Assembly (NCBI RefSeq): GCF_003024675.1
Contig: NZ_PYLP01000004.1
Span: 62,001-126,000, forward strand
DNA from: Faecalibacillus faecis
Lineage (GTDB): Bacteria; Bacillota_I; Bacilli_A; Erysipelotrichales; Coprobacillaceae
Length of the DNA stretch: 64,000 bases
Direction: 5' to 3'
Positions 28,613 through 37,360 of the stretch are shown here, in pieces. The translations under genes were made by a program, and so were the position numbers. The stretch's first letter is position 1, and each line of letters opens with the position of its first letter. Below the pieces are notes generated by a model that made no database searches, had not been told where the DNA came from, and saw only the letters and a program-made list of their open reading frames with translations.

Positions 28613-31600
28613 TTGGCATACTTTTTCAAATACTGAATTTGAAATTTATAAGAATGCTTTGATTACAGGAGAAAATGGTACAGGAAAATCAACAATTCTT
28701 GATGCTATTCAATATGTACTTACAGTTGGGAAGTGTAAATTCAATAAAGCCGCAAGTGATATAGGAAATCGTACGCTTGAATCGTATATTCGTTGTAAAA
28801 CCGGAATTGAAGGACATGAATATGTAAGAAATGGGGATGTAACAACTTATATAGTTTTAGAATTTTTTGATGAAAAAACAAAAGATTATCAAATTATTGG
28901 AACAGTTATTGATTTACCATCTGGTGGACGTCTTAATCGTGAATTTTTTCAAATTCTCGACTCACAAATAAATGATGTTACTTTTATTGAAGAAAGAAAA
29001 GTTTTAACAAAGAAGGAATTTAAAAATAAACTTAATACCAATAATCAACAAGGATTCTTTAAAGATACCATTAAAGAAGGAGAAAGACTTTTTGGAAATG
29101 CTTTAGGGGTAAAACCAAAATATTTTGATTTAGTAACAAGGGCACTTGCTTTTAAAGCAATTGATAATGTTTATCAATTCATTGTTGATTTTTTACTTAA
29201 AGAAGATTTTGTAGATATTCAAAATCTAAGAGATAGTATTAAACATTATAAAGTCCTTGAAGAAAAACTAAAAGTGTCTAAAAAAGAGTGTGATACTTTA
29301 GAAGAAGTTATTCAATTCTATAATCTGTATTTAGGGAATGCTTTTCAAATTGATATTCTTGATTGTACGAAAGAAAAACTTTATGAAAGAGAATTACGTT
29401 CTTTAATTGAAAATAGTCAAAAAAGATATCAAACAATTGAAGACCAATTAAATTTTATTCAACAAAAACTCAATCAACTTCATCAAGATGAAGAAAGTTA
29501 CCAAGAAAAATATCATCAACTCGATCAATCATTAAGGGAAAATGATACCTATAATTTAAAAAATGATTTAAAGAAAGAATGTGAGCGTCTAAAAAAAGAA
29601 AAAGAGGATAAACATAAAGGATACATCGAATTATTAGATGAGCTTCAACAAGAAGCCAAGCTTTTAAAAGAATTACGTATACAAAAAGCTTTTATTAAAG
29701 TCCTTGAAAATGAAGAATATCACACAGAAACGCTTTCTGCACATTTACGAAAAGTCGAACAAGAAATTATAGAAAAAACAAATAAGACAGAATATCAACG
29801 CTCTTCTTTACAATTAGAAATCACTAAAAATGTTGAACAATATAACCAATATCAAGAGGAATATACATCTTTAAAAGAAAACCAACTTTATTATCGTAAA
29901 GAAATTCAAGAGTTAATTTGTTTATTAAATGAACAACTTACAAAACATTTTGGTAAAAGCATTGAAGTAAAACCTTTATGTGAATATATAGAAGTTAAAG
30001 ATGAAAAATGGCGTAATGCTTTAGAAGGGTATTTAAATAGCCAAAGATTTGATTTGATTGTTGAGCCAGAATATTTTGAATACGCTCTTCTTGTTTATGA
30101 AGAGTATAAAAATAAAAGAGGAATCTATGGTGTAGGGATTGTTGATGTTGCTAAACTTGCTAAATATGGAAATGTTGCTTTAAAGGAAACTTTGGCAGAT
30201 CAATTAGAATGTAAAAATACATATGCAAGATGGTATGTTAACATGTTACTTTCAAAAGTTCACTGCGTAGATGATGTTACACAATTAAGGAATTATCCAA
30301 CAGCGATTACACCAACATGCATGCTTTACAAAAACTATACAGCAAGAGCACTTAATCCCCGTATTTATAATAAACCTTATATTGGTTTAGGGGCTATCAA
30401 GATTCAATTAAAAACAATTGAACAACAATTAGAAACATTACAACAAGAAATCAAACAACAAAAAGTAGAACTTGAAGCATTAAAAAATACACAATCTTTA
30501 TTAAAAAAATCAAATGCTGATAAAATACTTTATCGTATTGATCTTCTTGATAAATATCATAGTCTTGAAAAAGAATACCAGGAAGTCAACGAGCGTTATC
30601 AAAAATTAGAACTTGATGATTCCATTATTTCTTTACAAGAAGAATGTGAAGCAGTAAAGAAACAACTTGATCAAACAAAAAAAGAAAAAGAAAATGCGTT
30701 AATGAAAAAAGGAAGTCTAGAAAATAATCTTGAAACGTTTAAAGAACAGCTTGAACAAACTCAAGAAAGTTATGATGTTTTGCATGAAAAAATCATTCAA
30801 TTTGAAATGGATCATTTAGAACTTTCACAAAAAGCTGATCAAAAAGTTATTGTCTATTTAAAACGTTTTGTAAAAGATTTTAAAGCGATGAAAAATGAAA
30901 TTGATTATCAAAAGTCAGTTTCTCAAGATAAAGTTCGTCAAGTAGAATCTCAAATTGAAATGAAAATGAAAGACTATAATAATGAATATAATATAGGCTT
31001 TGAAAATTCTTTAAAAGATATCGAAAGTTATAAGCAAAGATTTCATCAATTGAAAGATATGGATATTGTTTCTAAAGAAGAAAAAACAAGGCAAGCAAAA
31101 TTAAAATGCGAAGAATCATTTAAAACCTCTTTTATTTCAGGATTAAATGAAAAGATTGAAAATGCGAAAAAAGATATTTATGAATTAAATAAAGGGTTAG
31201 CACAAAGAGATTTCAATGGGGAAACTTATGAATTCTGTGTTTCACCAACTTCAAGAGATGATTTTAAAGAATACTATAAAATTATCCAATCAGGTAAAGA
31301 ATATATGGCAAATAATCTTTTATCGGAAACATTGAATGAAAGTCAAAGAAGAATTATGGATGAGTTGTTTATTAAACTTTCATCAGTAGAAAATGATCAA
31401 GAAACAGAAAAGATGTTACTTGAATATACAGATTATCGTAATTATTTAGATTATGATATTAAAATAAAATATAATAGTGGGGATTTTGCTTATTTTTCAA
31501 AAGTCAATAAAGAAAAATCAGGTGGAGAAACACAAACACCATTCTATGTAATTATGGCAGCAAGTTTTGAACAAGTTGTACGTAATCGAAATCAAAATGA

Positions 31601-31823
31601 AGGTTTTGGTTGTGTTGTTATTTTTGATGAAGCTTTTAATAACATGGATGAACAAAGAATTCAAGAAATGATCAAGTTCTATAATGAACGTGAAATCCAA
31701 ACGTTTATTGCAGTACCACCTTCAAGAGCAAGTACAATTATTCCTTATGTTAATACAAGATTACTTGTTATTAAACAAAATCAACATTCCTTTGTCGAAG
31801 GGTTTAGAGATGAAGAATTATAG
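28581..31823 (+). CDS. jetC: Wadjet defence protein JetC, SMC-like ATPase
   Basis: The motor of Wadjet, which extrudes DNA loops. The 1,080-residue protein has Walker A GENGTGKST near residue 30, a long coiled coil, a hinge-like globular region near 440-600, a second coiled coil, the ABC signature KSGGETQTPF near 980 and Walker B CVVIFDEAFNNMD near 1012. All motifs are intact. GAAAGGAGACC precedes ATG 28581. It overlaps jetD by 14 bp. Confidence 0.93.
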   Translation: MKTLTKVKLINWHTFSNTEFEIYKNALITGENGTGKSTILDAIQYVLTVGKCKFNKAASDIGNRTLESYIRCKTGIEGHEYVRNGDVTTYIVLEFFDEKTKDYQIIGTVIDLPSGGRLNREFFQILDSQINDVTFIEERKVLTKKEFKNKLNTNNQQGFFKDTIKEGERLFGNALGVKPKYFDLVTRALAFKAIDNVYQFIVDFLLKEDFVDIQNLRDSIKHYKVLEEKLKVSKKECDTLEEVIQFYNLYLGNAFQIDILDCTKEKLYERELRSLIENSQKRYQTIEDQLNFIQQKLNQLHQDEESYQEKYHQLDQSLRENDTYNLKNDLKKECERLKKEKEDKHKGYIELLDELQQEAKLLKELRIQKAFIKVLENEEYHTETLSAHLRKVEQEIIEKTNKTEYQRSSLQLEITKNVEQYNQYQEEYTSLKENQLYYRKEIQELICLLNEQLTKHFGKSIEVKPLCEYIEVKDEKWRNALEGYLNSQRFDLIVEPEYFEYALLVYEEYKNKRGIYGVGIVDVAKLAKYGNVALKETLADQLECKNTYARWYVNMLLSKVHCVDDVTQLRNYPTAITPTCMLYKNYTARALNPRIYNKPYIGLGAIKIQLKTIEQQLETLQQEIKQQKVELEALKNTQSLLKKSNADKILYRIDLLDKYHSLEKEYQEVNERYQKLELDDSIISLQEECEAVKKQLDQTKKEKENALMKKGSLENNLETFKEQLEQTQESYDVLHEKIIQFEMDHLELSQKADQKVIVYLKRFVKDFKAMKNEIDYQKSVSQDKVRQVESQIEMKMKDYNNEYNIGFENSLKDIESYKQRFHQLKDMDIVSKEEKTRQAKLKCEESFKTSFISGLNEKIENAKKDIYELNKGLAQRDFNGETYEFCVSPTSRDDFKEYYKIIQSGKEYMANNLLSETLNESQRRIMDELFIKLSSVENDQETEKMLLEYTDYRNYLDYDIKIKYNSGDFAYFSKVNKEKSGGETQTPFYVIMAASFEQVVRNRNQNEGFGCVVIFDEAFNNMDEQRIQEMIKFYNEREIQTFIAVPPSRASTIIPYVNTRLLVIKQNQHSFVEGFRDEEL

Positions 31824-33024
31824 AGAAGATATTTTAAATAACTTTATTGAACGTTATGAAAAGAGTAGTTATTACAAAGGAAAATCTTTAAAACCACAAA
31901 AAATTTCTATTGTTTTACATGAACGTTATCCTCAATATGGACAGAGTCGATATCCAGAAGTTCTTGAAAAGATTGAAGATGTTGTTCTTCAATTAGAAAA
32001 AGAAGATCTTATTCAATTTGCAAAGGGAAGCATAGAAGGAAACAGAAAACTTATTTTTGTTCCAACAGAAGAACGTGTTTCAAAGATTTATCAAGAATTA
32101 GATAGAACACCGCTTAAAGAAAAAAGAAATCAGTATTTAAATTGTTTAAAAATGTATGAGTTAGATTCTTTTTTTAATGATTTTCAAATAGCAATGGAAG
32201 AAAAAGTTTTCAACTATGAAATTGTGTCACCTTATTTAAAAGTCTATGATCAAGAAGATTTAAAGAATGTTATGAAAATACTGCAGGGAATGAAAAATCA
32301 AAAAGAAGAAATTTCTTTTAGAAAGTTTTCTGAAAAAGTATTGGGTGATACCAAGAAGTTAGAAAAATATAAAAATAAAATTTATCATATTATTAAAGAT
32401 TTTTATGATGATTCTATTGAAAATATAGATGATGCTTTTGAACTGTTTTATATACGTAAAAATCCAGCCTATGTTTATTTAAAAGGAAGTGCGATTTTAC
32501 AAATCAATGAACAAATTATTGATTTAAATGAAATGAATCATTATTTTGTTTTACCAAGTAGTTGTATTAAAGATTTAAAAATAAAACGAATGGATGCAAG
32601 ACAGGTAATGACGGTTGAAAATTTAACATCATTTCATGATATATCTTTAAAAGACGCTTTCTTTATTTTTACAAATGGTTTTCATAATCATGTTATAGAA
32701 GCATTTTTAGAGTGTGTTTATGATTTTTTAGGAGAAAGAGTTGCTTATCTTCATTTTGGCGATATTGATGCAGGGGGTTTCCATATTTATGAATCTTTAA
32801 TAAAGAAAACGCAAATTCCTTTTCAAACATATAAAATGAACGTTAATATGTTGAAAAAGTATGAAGCTTATACAAAACCTTTAACTGACAATGATCGTAA
32901 GAGATTACTTTCATTTAAGGATAGACATCAAGAAGTTATTGATTATATGTTAAAACATAATGTTAAATTAGAACAAGAAATCATAGGAGAAGAAGATGAA
33001 AGAAAAAACACTTACGCGCATTAG
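31810..33024 (+). CDS. jetD: Wadjet defence protein JetD, Toprim nuclease
   Basis: Cuts the plasmid once the SMC complex has reeled it in. The 404-residue protein has an N-terminal arm domain and a C-terminal Toprim domain with the acidic motif GDIDAGGFH near residue 316 and a candidate catalytic Glu in TVENLTSF. I choose ATG 31810, 14 bp inside jetC, because residues MKNYREDILNNFIERYEKSS begin the family-like sequence; the ribosome site is weak, which fits coupling. The gene is intact. Confidence 0.9.
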   Translation: MKNYREDILNNFIERYEKSSYYKGKSLKPQKISIVLHERYPQYGQSRYPEVLEKIEDVVLQLEKEDLIQFAKGSIEGNRKLIFVPTEERVSKIYQELDRTPLKEKRNQYLNCLKMYELDSFFNDFQIAMEEKVFNYEIVSPYLKVYDQEDLKNVMKILQGMKNQKEEISFRKFSEKVLGDTKKLEKYKNKIYHIIKDFYDDSIENIDDAFELFYIRKNPAYVYLKGSAILQINEQIIDLNEMNHYFVLPSSCIKDLKIKRMDARQVMTVENLTSFHDISLKDAFFIFTNGFHNHVIEAFLECVYDFLGERVAYLHFGDIDAGGFHIYESLIKKTQIPFQTYKMNVNMLKKYEAYTKPLTDNDRKRLLSFKDRHQEVIDYMLKHNVKLEQEIIGEEDERKNTYAH

Positions 33025-33139
33025 AAAATTTACAGAGGATCATAATTGGGATCAATTTCATTCGCCTGCAAATCTTGCAAAATCTATTTCTATTGAAGCA
33101 AGCGAACTTTTAGAATGTTTTCAATGGGACGGGGAATAA
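32996..33139 (+). pseudogene. MazG-like nucleotide pyrophosphohydrolase, truncated by insertion
   Basis: The frame MKEKTLTRIRKFTEDHNWDQ continues through SPANLAKSISIEASELLECF and stops at QWDGE after 47 residues. This is the N-terminus of the short MazG/RS21-C6 type family, normally about 100 residues with a following EExxDxx metal motif that is absent here. It overlaps jetD by 29 bp. DNA after about 33,135 belongs to the second mobile element, so the gene was cut by its insertion. The lost half may lie beyond the window. Confidence 0.8.
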
Positions 33140-33195
33140 ATCTTTACCTTCTAAAAGTGTCTAAAATCCTTAAAACCTATATGTAGAGCCAAGTT

Positions 33196-33220
33196 AGGGA
33201 GATTTTTCTCTCTTTTTTTG
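33196..33220 (+). terminator. Hairpin near the left end of the second element
   Basis: AGGGAGA / TCTCTCT around TTTT-type loop, followed by TTTTTT. It would stop host transcription (jetABCD) from entering the element. Confidence 0.65.
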
Positions 33221-33406
33221 TGTTCTTTTGTACTTTGACACTTTTTTGTCAGTTATTTTTTTTCGATTCTTGAAAGTAAAGAATTGAATTAGACACTTAT
33301 TTTTAATAAAAGATTACAATTATTTTTATATAATGAAAAATTATTATTAACTAATATTTGAGATGATAAAATATGAGTATATAAAAAAAGGAAGGGGATT
33401 TAAAAA

Positions 33407-33631
33407 ATGGTAAAATTAATAGATATCTTAAAAATCATTAATAGAAATAATTCAATAATAATTAAAGATAATGGTAATGTGGTTTTTAAAGGCATGGCTA
33501 AAGATTCTGTAGAGGGACTTAATAATATGTATAACAAATCTTATGGAGCGTGGATTGATAGATTATACATTAAATCATTTAAAGAATTAAATACTGATAA
33601 CATAACAGAAATTGAAATTATTATAAAATAA
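33407..33631 (+). CDS. Unrecognised small protein, 74 aa
   Basis: Starts at ATG 33407 after GGAAGGGGAT. The sequence MVKLIDILKIINRNNSIIIK and the rest are consistent with a small mixed alpha/beta protein. I recognise no family. It ends at a bidirectional terminator shared with the next gene on the opposite strand. Confidence 0.6.
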   Translation: MVKLIDILKIINRNNSIIIKDNGNVVFKGMAKDSVEGLNNMYNKSYGAWIDRLYIKSFKELNTDNITEIEIIIK

Positions 33632-33676
33632 AAAAACTTAAGCTACTCTTTTAGTTAAGAATAATTTAAGTTTTTT
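33631..33676. terminator. Bidirectional terminator
   Basis: AAAAAACTTAA and TTAAGTTTTTT enclose a 24-base loop region, between two converging genes. Confidence 0.7.
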
Positions 33677-33682
33677 ATTATG

Positions 33683-34627
33683 TTAGAAAGTCGTAGCGAG
33701 GCGCACGTAATTAATGCCATTTACGTGGTCATTGCTTACATATCCATTGTACAAATCTATGTTATATGCAACATTTGGATTATACTGAGACGACGACCAG
33801 TACCAACCAGACAACCCCTTACTTGAATAATTAGATTTAGCAATACCTAATTGACCAGCAAAAGCTGCCCATTCTTGTCTTGAAGGCACGAACCAGCCAT
33901 TGTTAGCTTGAGTTTTTATTTGTCCCCAAATATCTTTGTGGTCAGCACATGTATTTTGTTCTCCGTAAGCTTTTGAGTCCCATTTGCTAATCATAGTAGT
34001 TGTATTGTCTTTGCCTTTGCCAAATTCTTGGCTTGTTGTAGTTGTGTAATCATTCATGTTACCTTTTGCAGCGTTATACCAATCATAAGTTCCAGATAAG
34101 TTGTTTAATGACATGATGTAGAATCTATCTTCACCTGTTCCGATAGGTGTAAGTACTTCAGCAGTTCCACCTAATTTATTAGTATAGCTTTCTTGGCTAA
34201 TATAGTAACTCTTTGATGAAGAAATAGTTGGAATTGTGTAGGTTCCCATTCCACTTGGACCATATTTGCCACTACCACCAATTATTAAATCAGCGAAAAT
34301 AATTCCATCAATAGTTCCATCGCCATCAATATCTGCATATTTACCAATTTGTGATTCGGTCTTTGACACAAGAGGTTCTCCATTTGGACCAGAAGTGGGG
34401 TTGCTATTATCACCATCGCTAGTCCCACTTAAAACATTATCAAAACTATCTTTAAACTTATCAATAGCACTGGAATATGCATTACCAACAATACTTGCAA
34501 CCCCAGAACCATTAACTTTACCTGTGCCTTCATCCAATCCTTTAACGCTACCAACAATTAAAAGTAATATGGCAATAACAATTAGAATAATTGCTACGCC
34601 ACTGTGTTCTTCGAAAAATTTTTTCAT
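33683..34627 (-). CDS. Membrane-anchored surface protein with C-type-lectin-like end (paralog A)
   Basis: A 314-residue protein: short charged start MKKFFEEHSG, one membrane helix (about residues 10-30), a GKVNGSGVASIVGN linker, a Ca-type loop YADIDGDGTIDGIIFADL near 95, and a C-terminal domain ending WYWSSSQYNPNVAY ... YVRLATTF. That end resembles DUF1566/formylglycine-type C-lectin folds used for ligand binding. Paralogs B and C share the head. A run of nine G (nine C in the sense strand) lies 81-89 bases upstream of the start. The gene could be switched on and off by slippage there. It is probably on the cell surface; it lacks a typical type IV pilin cleavage site. Confidence 0.65.
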   Translation of the reverse strand: MKKFFEEHSGVAIILIVIAILLLIVGSVKGLDEGTGKVNGSGVASIVGNAYSSAIDKFKDSFDNVLSGTSDGDNSNPTSGPNGEPLVSKTESQIGKYADIDGDGTIDGIIFADLIIGGSGKYGPSGMGTYTIPTISSSKSYYISQESYTNKLGGTAEVLTPIGTGEDRFYIMSLNNLSGTYDWYNAAKGNMNDYTTTTSQEFGKGKDNTTTMISKWDSKAYGEQNTCADHKDIWGQIKTQANNGWFVPSRQEWAAFAGQLGIAKSNYSSKGLSGWYWSSSQYNPNVAYNIDLYNGYVSNDHVNGINYVRLATTF

Positions 34628-34707
34628 ATATTAAAATATAAAATTCCTTTCTTAAGATTCTACTCATAAAAAATAATCCACTATACCTGCATGATACAAA
34701 AATCTTC

Positions 34708-34716
34708 GGGGGGGGG
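34708..34716 (-). promoter_or_regulatory. G9 tract upstream of paralog A
   Basis: Nine G on the plus strand (nine C in the gene sense). In sense orientation TATATT lies just upstream of the tract, and CCGAAG overlaps its end with TATAGT 18 bases further on. The tract therefore sits either at the transcription start or at the -35 region. Confidence 0.7.
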
Positions 34717-34808
34717 ATAGAATATATAGCAATTTTAGTAAAGGTAGGGCGTAAAAGATAAGGTTTAAAAAAAATAATTTTGAGATTTCTATTTATTTTG
34801 TATATACT

Positions 34809-34912
34809 AAATATGTAAGAGAACTCATCAGATAGATGATTGCCCTGATAGTTAATTTACATATTTTTTAAAAAGTAATCAACCATTTCGGACTCGGGTG
34901 ATTACTTTTTTC
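34809..34912 (+). ncRNA. Two-hairpin RNA with terminator
   Basis: AAATATGTAA pairs with TTTACATATTT across an inner stem (AACT/ATCAG with CTGAT/AGTT), with the loop ATAGATGATTGCC. A second stem AAAAAGTAATCA / TGATTACTTTTTT follows, with a T run. It resembles a riboswitch or attenuator followed by a terminator, but no gene lies just downstream. A free small RNA is likely. I did not match it to a known family. Confidence 0.5.
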
Positions 34913-34959
34913 GTTTCAACATAAAAAAGTTGATTATTAAAATAATTATTTGTAAAATA

Positions 34960-35219
34960 CATATAAGTATATTGTTGGATGATAAATCCACAATATAACT
35001 GAACTAACTAATTAGTTCTAGGGTGTGGTAGATAGCTATAATTAAAGTGATTCTACTGACCTACTCCTGGAGATACCATAAGAACCTAATGGGAATGGTC
35101 AAACCACGGGAAGGCGATTGGACCCCTAGCCTGGCACGGGCTAAGAAAATAACGTGATATTTTTGACTCCCTTGAGGAAGTCCCAATCAAATATTAGGAG
35201 CTTATTTAGCTCCTTTTTA
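34960..35219 (+). ncRNA. Large structured RNA, about 200-240 nt, with terminator
   Basis: No frame runs through it, and base composition is GC-richer than its surroundings. Visible stems: CCACA (34989) with TGTGG (35024), GAACTAA/TTAGTTC at about 35001-35018, ACCAT/ATGGT around 35074-35098, TAGCC/GGCTA near 35128-35145, GACTCCC with GGAAGTC near 35165-35182, and a long-range GATTGG (35115) with CCAATC (35183). It ends with the terminator at 35196-35219. I could not assign a family with certainty; the raiA motif RNA is one candidate to test. It faces two unknown genes on the minus strand and shares their 3' end. Confidence 0.65.
35196..35219 (+). terminator. Terminator of the structured RNA
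   Basis: AGGAGCT / AGCTCCT with a 5-base loop, followed by TTTTT. It overlaps the 3' end of the converging gene. Confidence 0.85.
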
Positions 35220-36120
35220 TTTTATTTGCAAAATAATTATTCAAAATAACATTTAATAATTTATACGCTTCTATGTCAGTATATTTTAAAGTATTAAAAG
35301 TATTTTCTATTTCATCGTCAAATGTTTTAGGGCGTTCAAATAGGTCTTTGATAAAATCATCGCTGATGCAATCAATATCAAAACAACTTCTTATAGCAGT
35401 GCGAAATAATAAATTGTAAAGATACATAAATTCAAAACGTTTATCATCAATATATAAATTATTAATAACATCATTAATCATTTTTCTTTCATAAGCCATA
35501 ACACAAAAGACAAAATGTTTTTTTAGCGATTCTGATATTTTTATCGATTCATCTATAGAATGCTCAATTTTTTTAGAAAAAGAATTTGAATTCTCATTTT
35601 TATTATCATTTTTAAAACTAGTATTTTTATGAATAACAAGATGTCTGTGATTATTATCATCAAATTCAATATTTCCGTACTTTCCATTATCATTATTAAC
35701 TCGACAGTTAATTCCGTAATTTTTAAATATCTCATCGTGAGTAAAATTCACCATATTGATATAGACCTGCAATAAATCATCATTTTTGGAATCTTTTTTT
35801 AACGAATTTATTTTAGCAGTTTTATCAATGGCATCAACATATTGAAAGGGTATTTCAGGGAAGCTGTAGATTTTGTATTTCTTTTTTATTTCATTCTTTT
35901 TGACTTTTTCGGAGTTATTTTCAAAACTGTCAAAACAGTTAAGATTGTTAGAAGAGTTTCTAAGAGTATAAGTGAAGTCAAATCTAGTAGTGTCCATAAT
36001 CATTGTTTTGCCAAAGAAACTCATCTGTCGTCTAATAAATTTTATTTTAATAGGGTTATTGTTGGTATCAGAACAATTATTTTCATCAATTGTAATATTT
36101 GTTATGTTTTCTTTATTCAT
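35206..36120 (-). CDS. Unrecognised protein, 304 aa, second of a gene pair
   Basis: Starts at ATG 36120, overlapping the upstream stop by one base (TAATG), with GGAGG 8 bases upstream, so it is translationally coupled to its partner. It is rich in Asn, Asp and Lys. A mid-protein segment FHxxx-free stretch RHLVIHKNTSF lies near residue 155, and the C-terminal half is helical (YNLLFRTAIRSCFDIDC). I recognise no family. It ends inside the terminator of the structured RNA on the other strand. Confidence 0.6.
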   Translation of the reverse strand: MNKENITNITIDENNCSDTNNNPIKIKFIRRQMSFFGKTMIMDTTRFDFTYTLRNSSNNLNCFDSFENNSEKVKKNEIKKKYKIYSFPEIPFQYVDAIDKTAKINSLKKDSKNDDLLQVYINMVNFTHDEIFKNYGINCRVNNDNGKYGNIEFDDNNHRHLVIHKNTSFKNDNKNENSNSFSKKIEHSIDESIKISESLKKHFVFCVMAYERKMINDVINNLYIDDKRFEFMYLYNLLFRTAIRSCFDIDCISDDFIKDLFERPKTFDDEIENTFNTLKYTDIEAYKLLNVILNNYFANKIKRS

Positions 36121-37154
36121 TATAAATTCCTCCATATTTTTTCAAATCTGTTATCCAATCTTTGTACTAATCTTGAAGAAGTATAATCTATAAAATCACT
36201 ATTTATTTTCTGTTTCTTAATAGATTCAACAAAGGTAGCCATTTCATAAGAAATATGAGACAGAACAAAAAATAGGGCAGCATGATTATCCAAAAAGAAA
36301 GAAAATAGGAGATTTTTTATTTTCTTATTTTTATCTTTGTTTTTATCATTGTTTGATATTTCAACAGTATTATTTGAGCATTTTGAATCTTTTGAACTTT
36401 TTGAACTCTTTAAATTATCTTCATTGCTTTTTAATATTTTTTCTAAAGAGGGATGTTTGCTAAAATCTATGTCTTTTTTGATACAGTTATAAATTTCTTG
36501 TATATTTGAATATTCAACGATACCTTTGAGTCTTGCTATTGTACTTAATGATATTGAAAAATCCACTAGATAAACTAGACCAGCATTTTCATATTTTGAA
36601 GTATATTTGAGGTTATTAAAATTTGTATGATTAGAAGTAGTTTCAAATGTATCTTCATCACTTCTTAAAGATTTTACTACACCAATCATGCCCGATATAT
36701 TTTCATAATGATAATCGAAAATATCGCAAAATAGATATAAGTAATAAACAAACTTTTGGATATCTATATCATCAAATGATGTTTCTTCAAGTAGATAGTT
36801 TAAAACATCTTCACTCTTACAGTCTTCATACATGATATGTAGCTTGTTCAATTTGGTTTGATATTTTGCAAATATATCAATGCCTTCATTTACTGCAATA
36901 CTTAATGTATAAAAATCAATAGGAGTTACCTCATTAAATGCTGGAAAAGCAATACAGTTGTCCTTACGATAATTTTTTAATTTAAAAGAACGATATTCAT
37001 CTTTTATTTTATTTGTCCCATAAGAAAGATGAGCAGGGGAATCATCTGAAACTGATGAACCATATAGTTCTTTTATTGGTTCAAGTTCATGATTAAAGAA
37101 ATGAATAGTGCTTGGATTCTTGATTATTTTCTGTTTATTTACTATTTTTATCAT
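36120..37154 (-). CDS. Unrecognised protein, 344 aa, first of a gene pair
   Basis: Preceded by AAAGGAGA and coupled to the following gene by TAATG. The body is helical, with a low-complexity Ser/Lys/Asn linker at about residues 250-285 (SSKSSKDSKCSNNT) separating an N-terminal domain of ~240 residues from a helical C-terminal domain (FFLDNHAALFFVLSHISYEM). I recognise no family and see no enzymatic motif. The association with the neighbouring structured RNA is only positional. Confidence 0.6.
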   Translation of the reverse strand: MIKIVNKQKIIKNPSTIHFFNHELEPIKELYGSSVSDDSPAHLSYGTNKIKDEYRSFKLKNYRKDNCIAFPAFNEVTPIDFYTLSIAVNEGIDIFAKYQTKLNKLHIMYEDCKSEDVLNYLLEETSFDDIDIQKFVYYLYLFCDIFDYHYENISGMIGVVKSLRSDEDTFETTSNHTNFNNLKYTSKYENAGLVYLVDFSISLSTIARLKGIVEYSNIQEIYNCIKKDIDFSKHPSLEKILKSNEDNLKSSKSSKDSKCSNNTVEISNNDKNKDKNKKIKNLLFSFFLDNHAALFFVLSHISYEMATFVESIKKQKINSDFIDYTSSRLVQRLDNRFEKIWRNL

Positions 37155-37300
37155 TTTTTAAAAATCTCCTTTCATTGTCATTATAGACTACGAAAGTCCA
37201 AATCCTAACAAATAATGGGTGTAAATAGATATTTTTTTAATATTTTTTCGAAAAAGATATTTTAACATTAGGAAATATCTAAAAGAAAGTTGTGAAAAAC

Positions 37301-37350
37301 AAAAAAGACCCAAAGTATCTCAAATTTCAGGAGTAATGTGAGACCTTTTA
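37301..37350 (-). terminator. Possible terminator of paralog B
   Basis: In the minus orientation GGTCTCA is followed by TGAGATAC and then GGGTCTTTTTT. The stem is imperfect but ends in a T run just after the paralog B stop. Confidence 0.45.
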
Positions 37351-37360
37351 AAATTTATTG

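Noticed and set aside
34960-35219. RNase P RNA
   Set aside because: A GAGGAAGTCC word recalls the conserved GAGGAAAGTCC of RNase P, but it lies near the 3' end and the other conserved blocks are missing.
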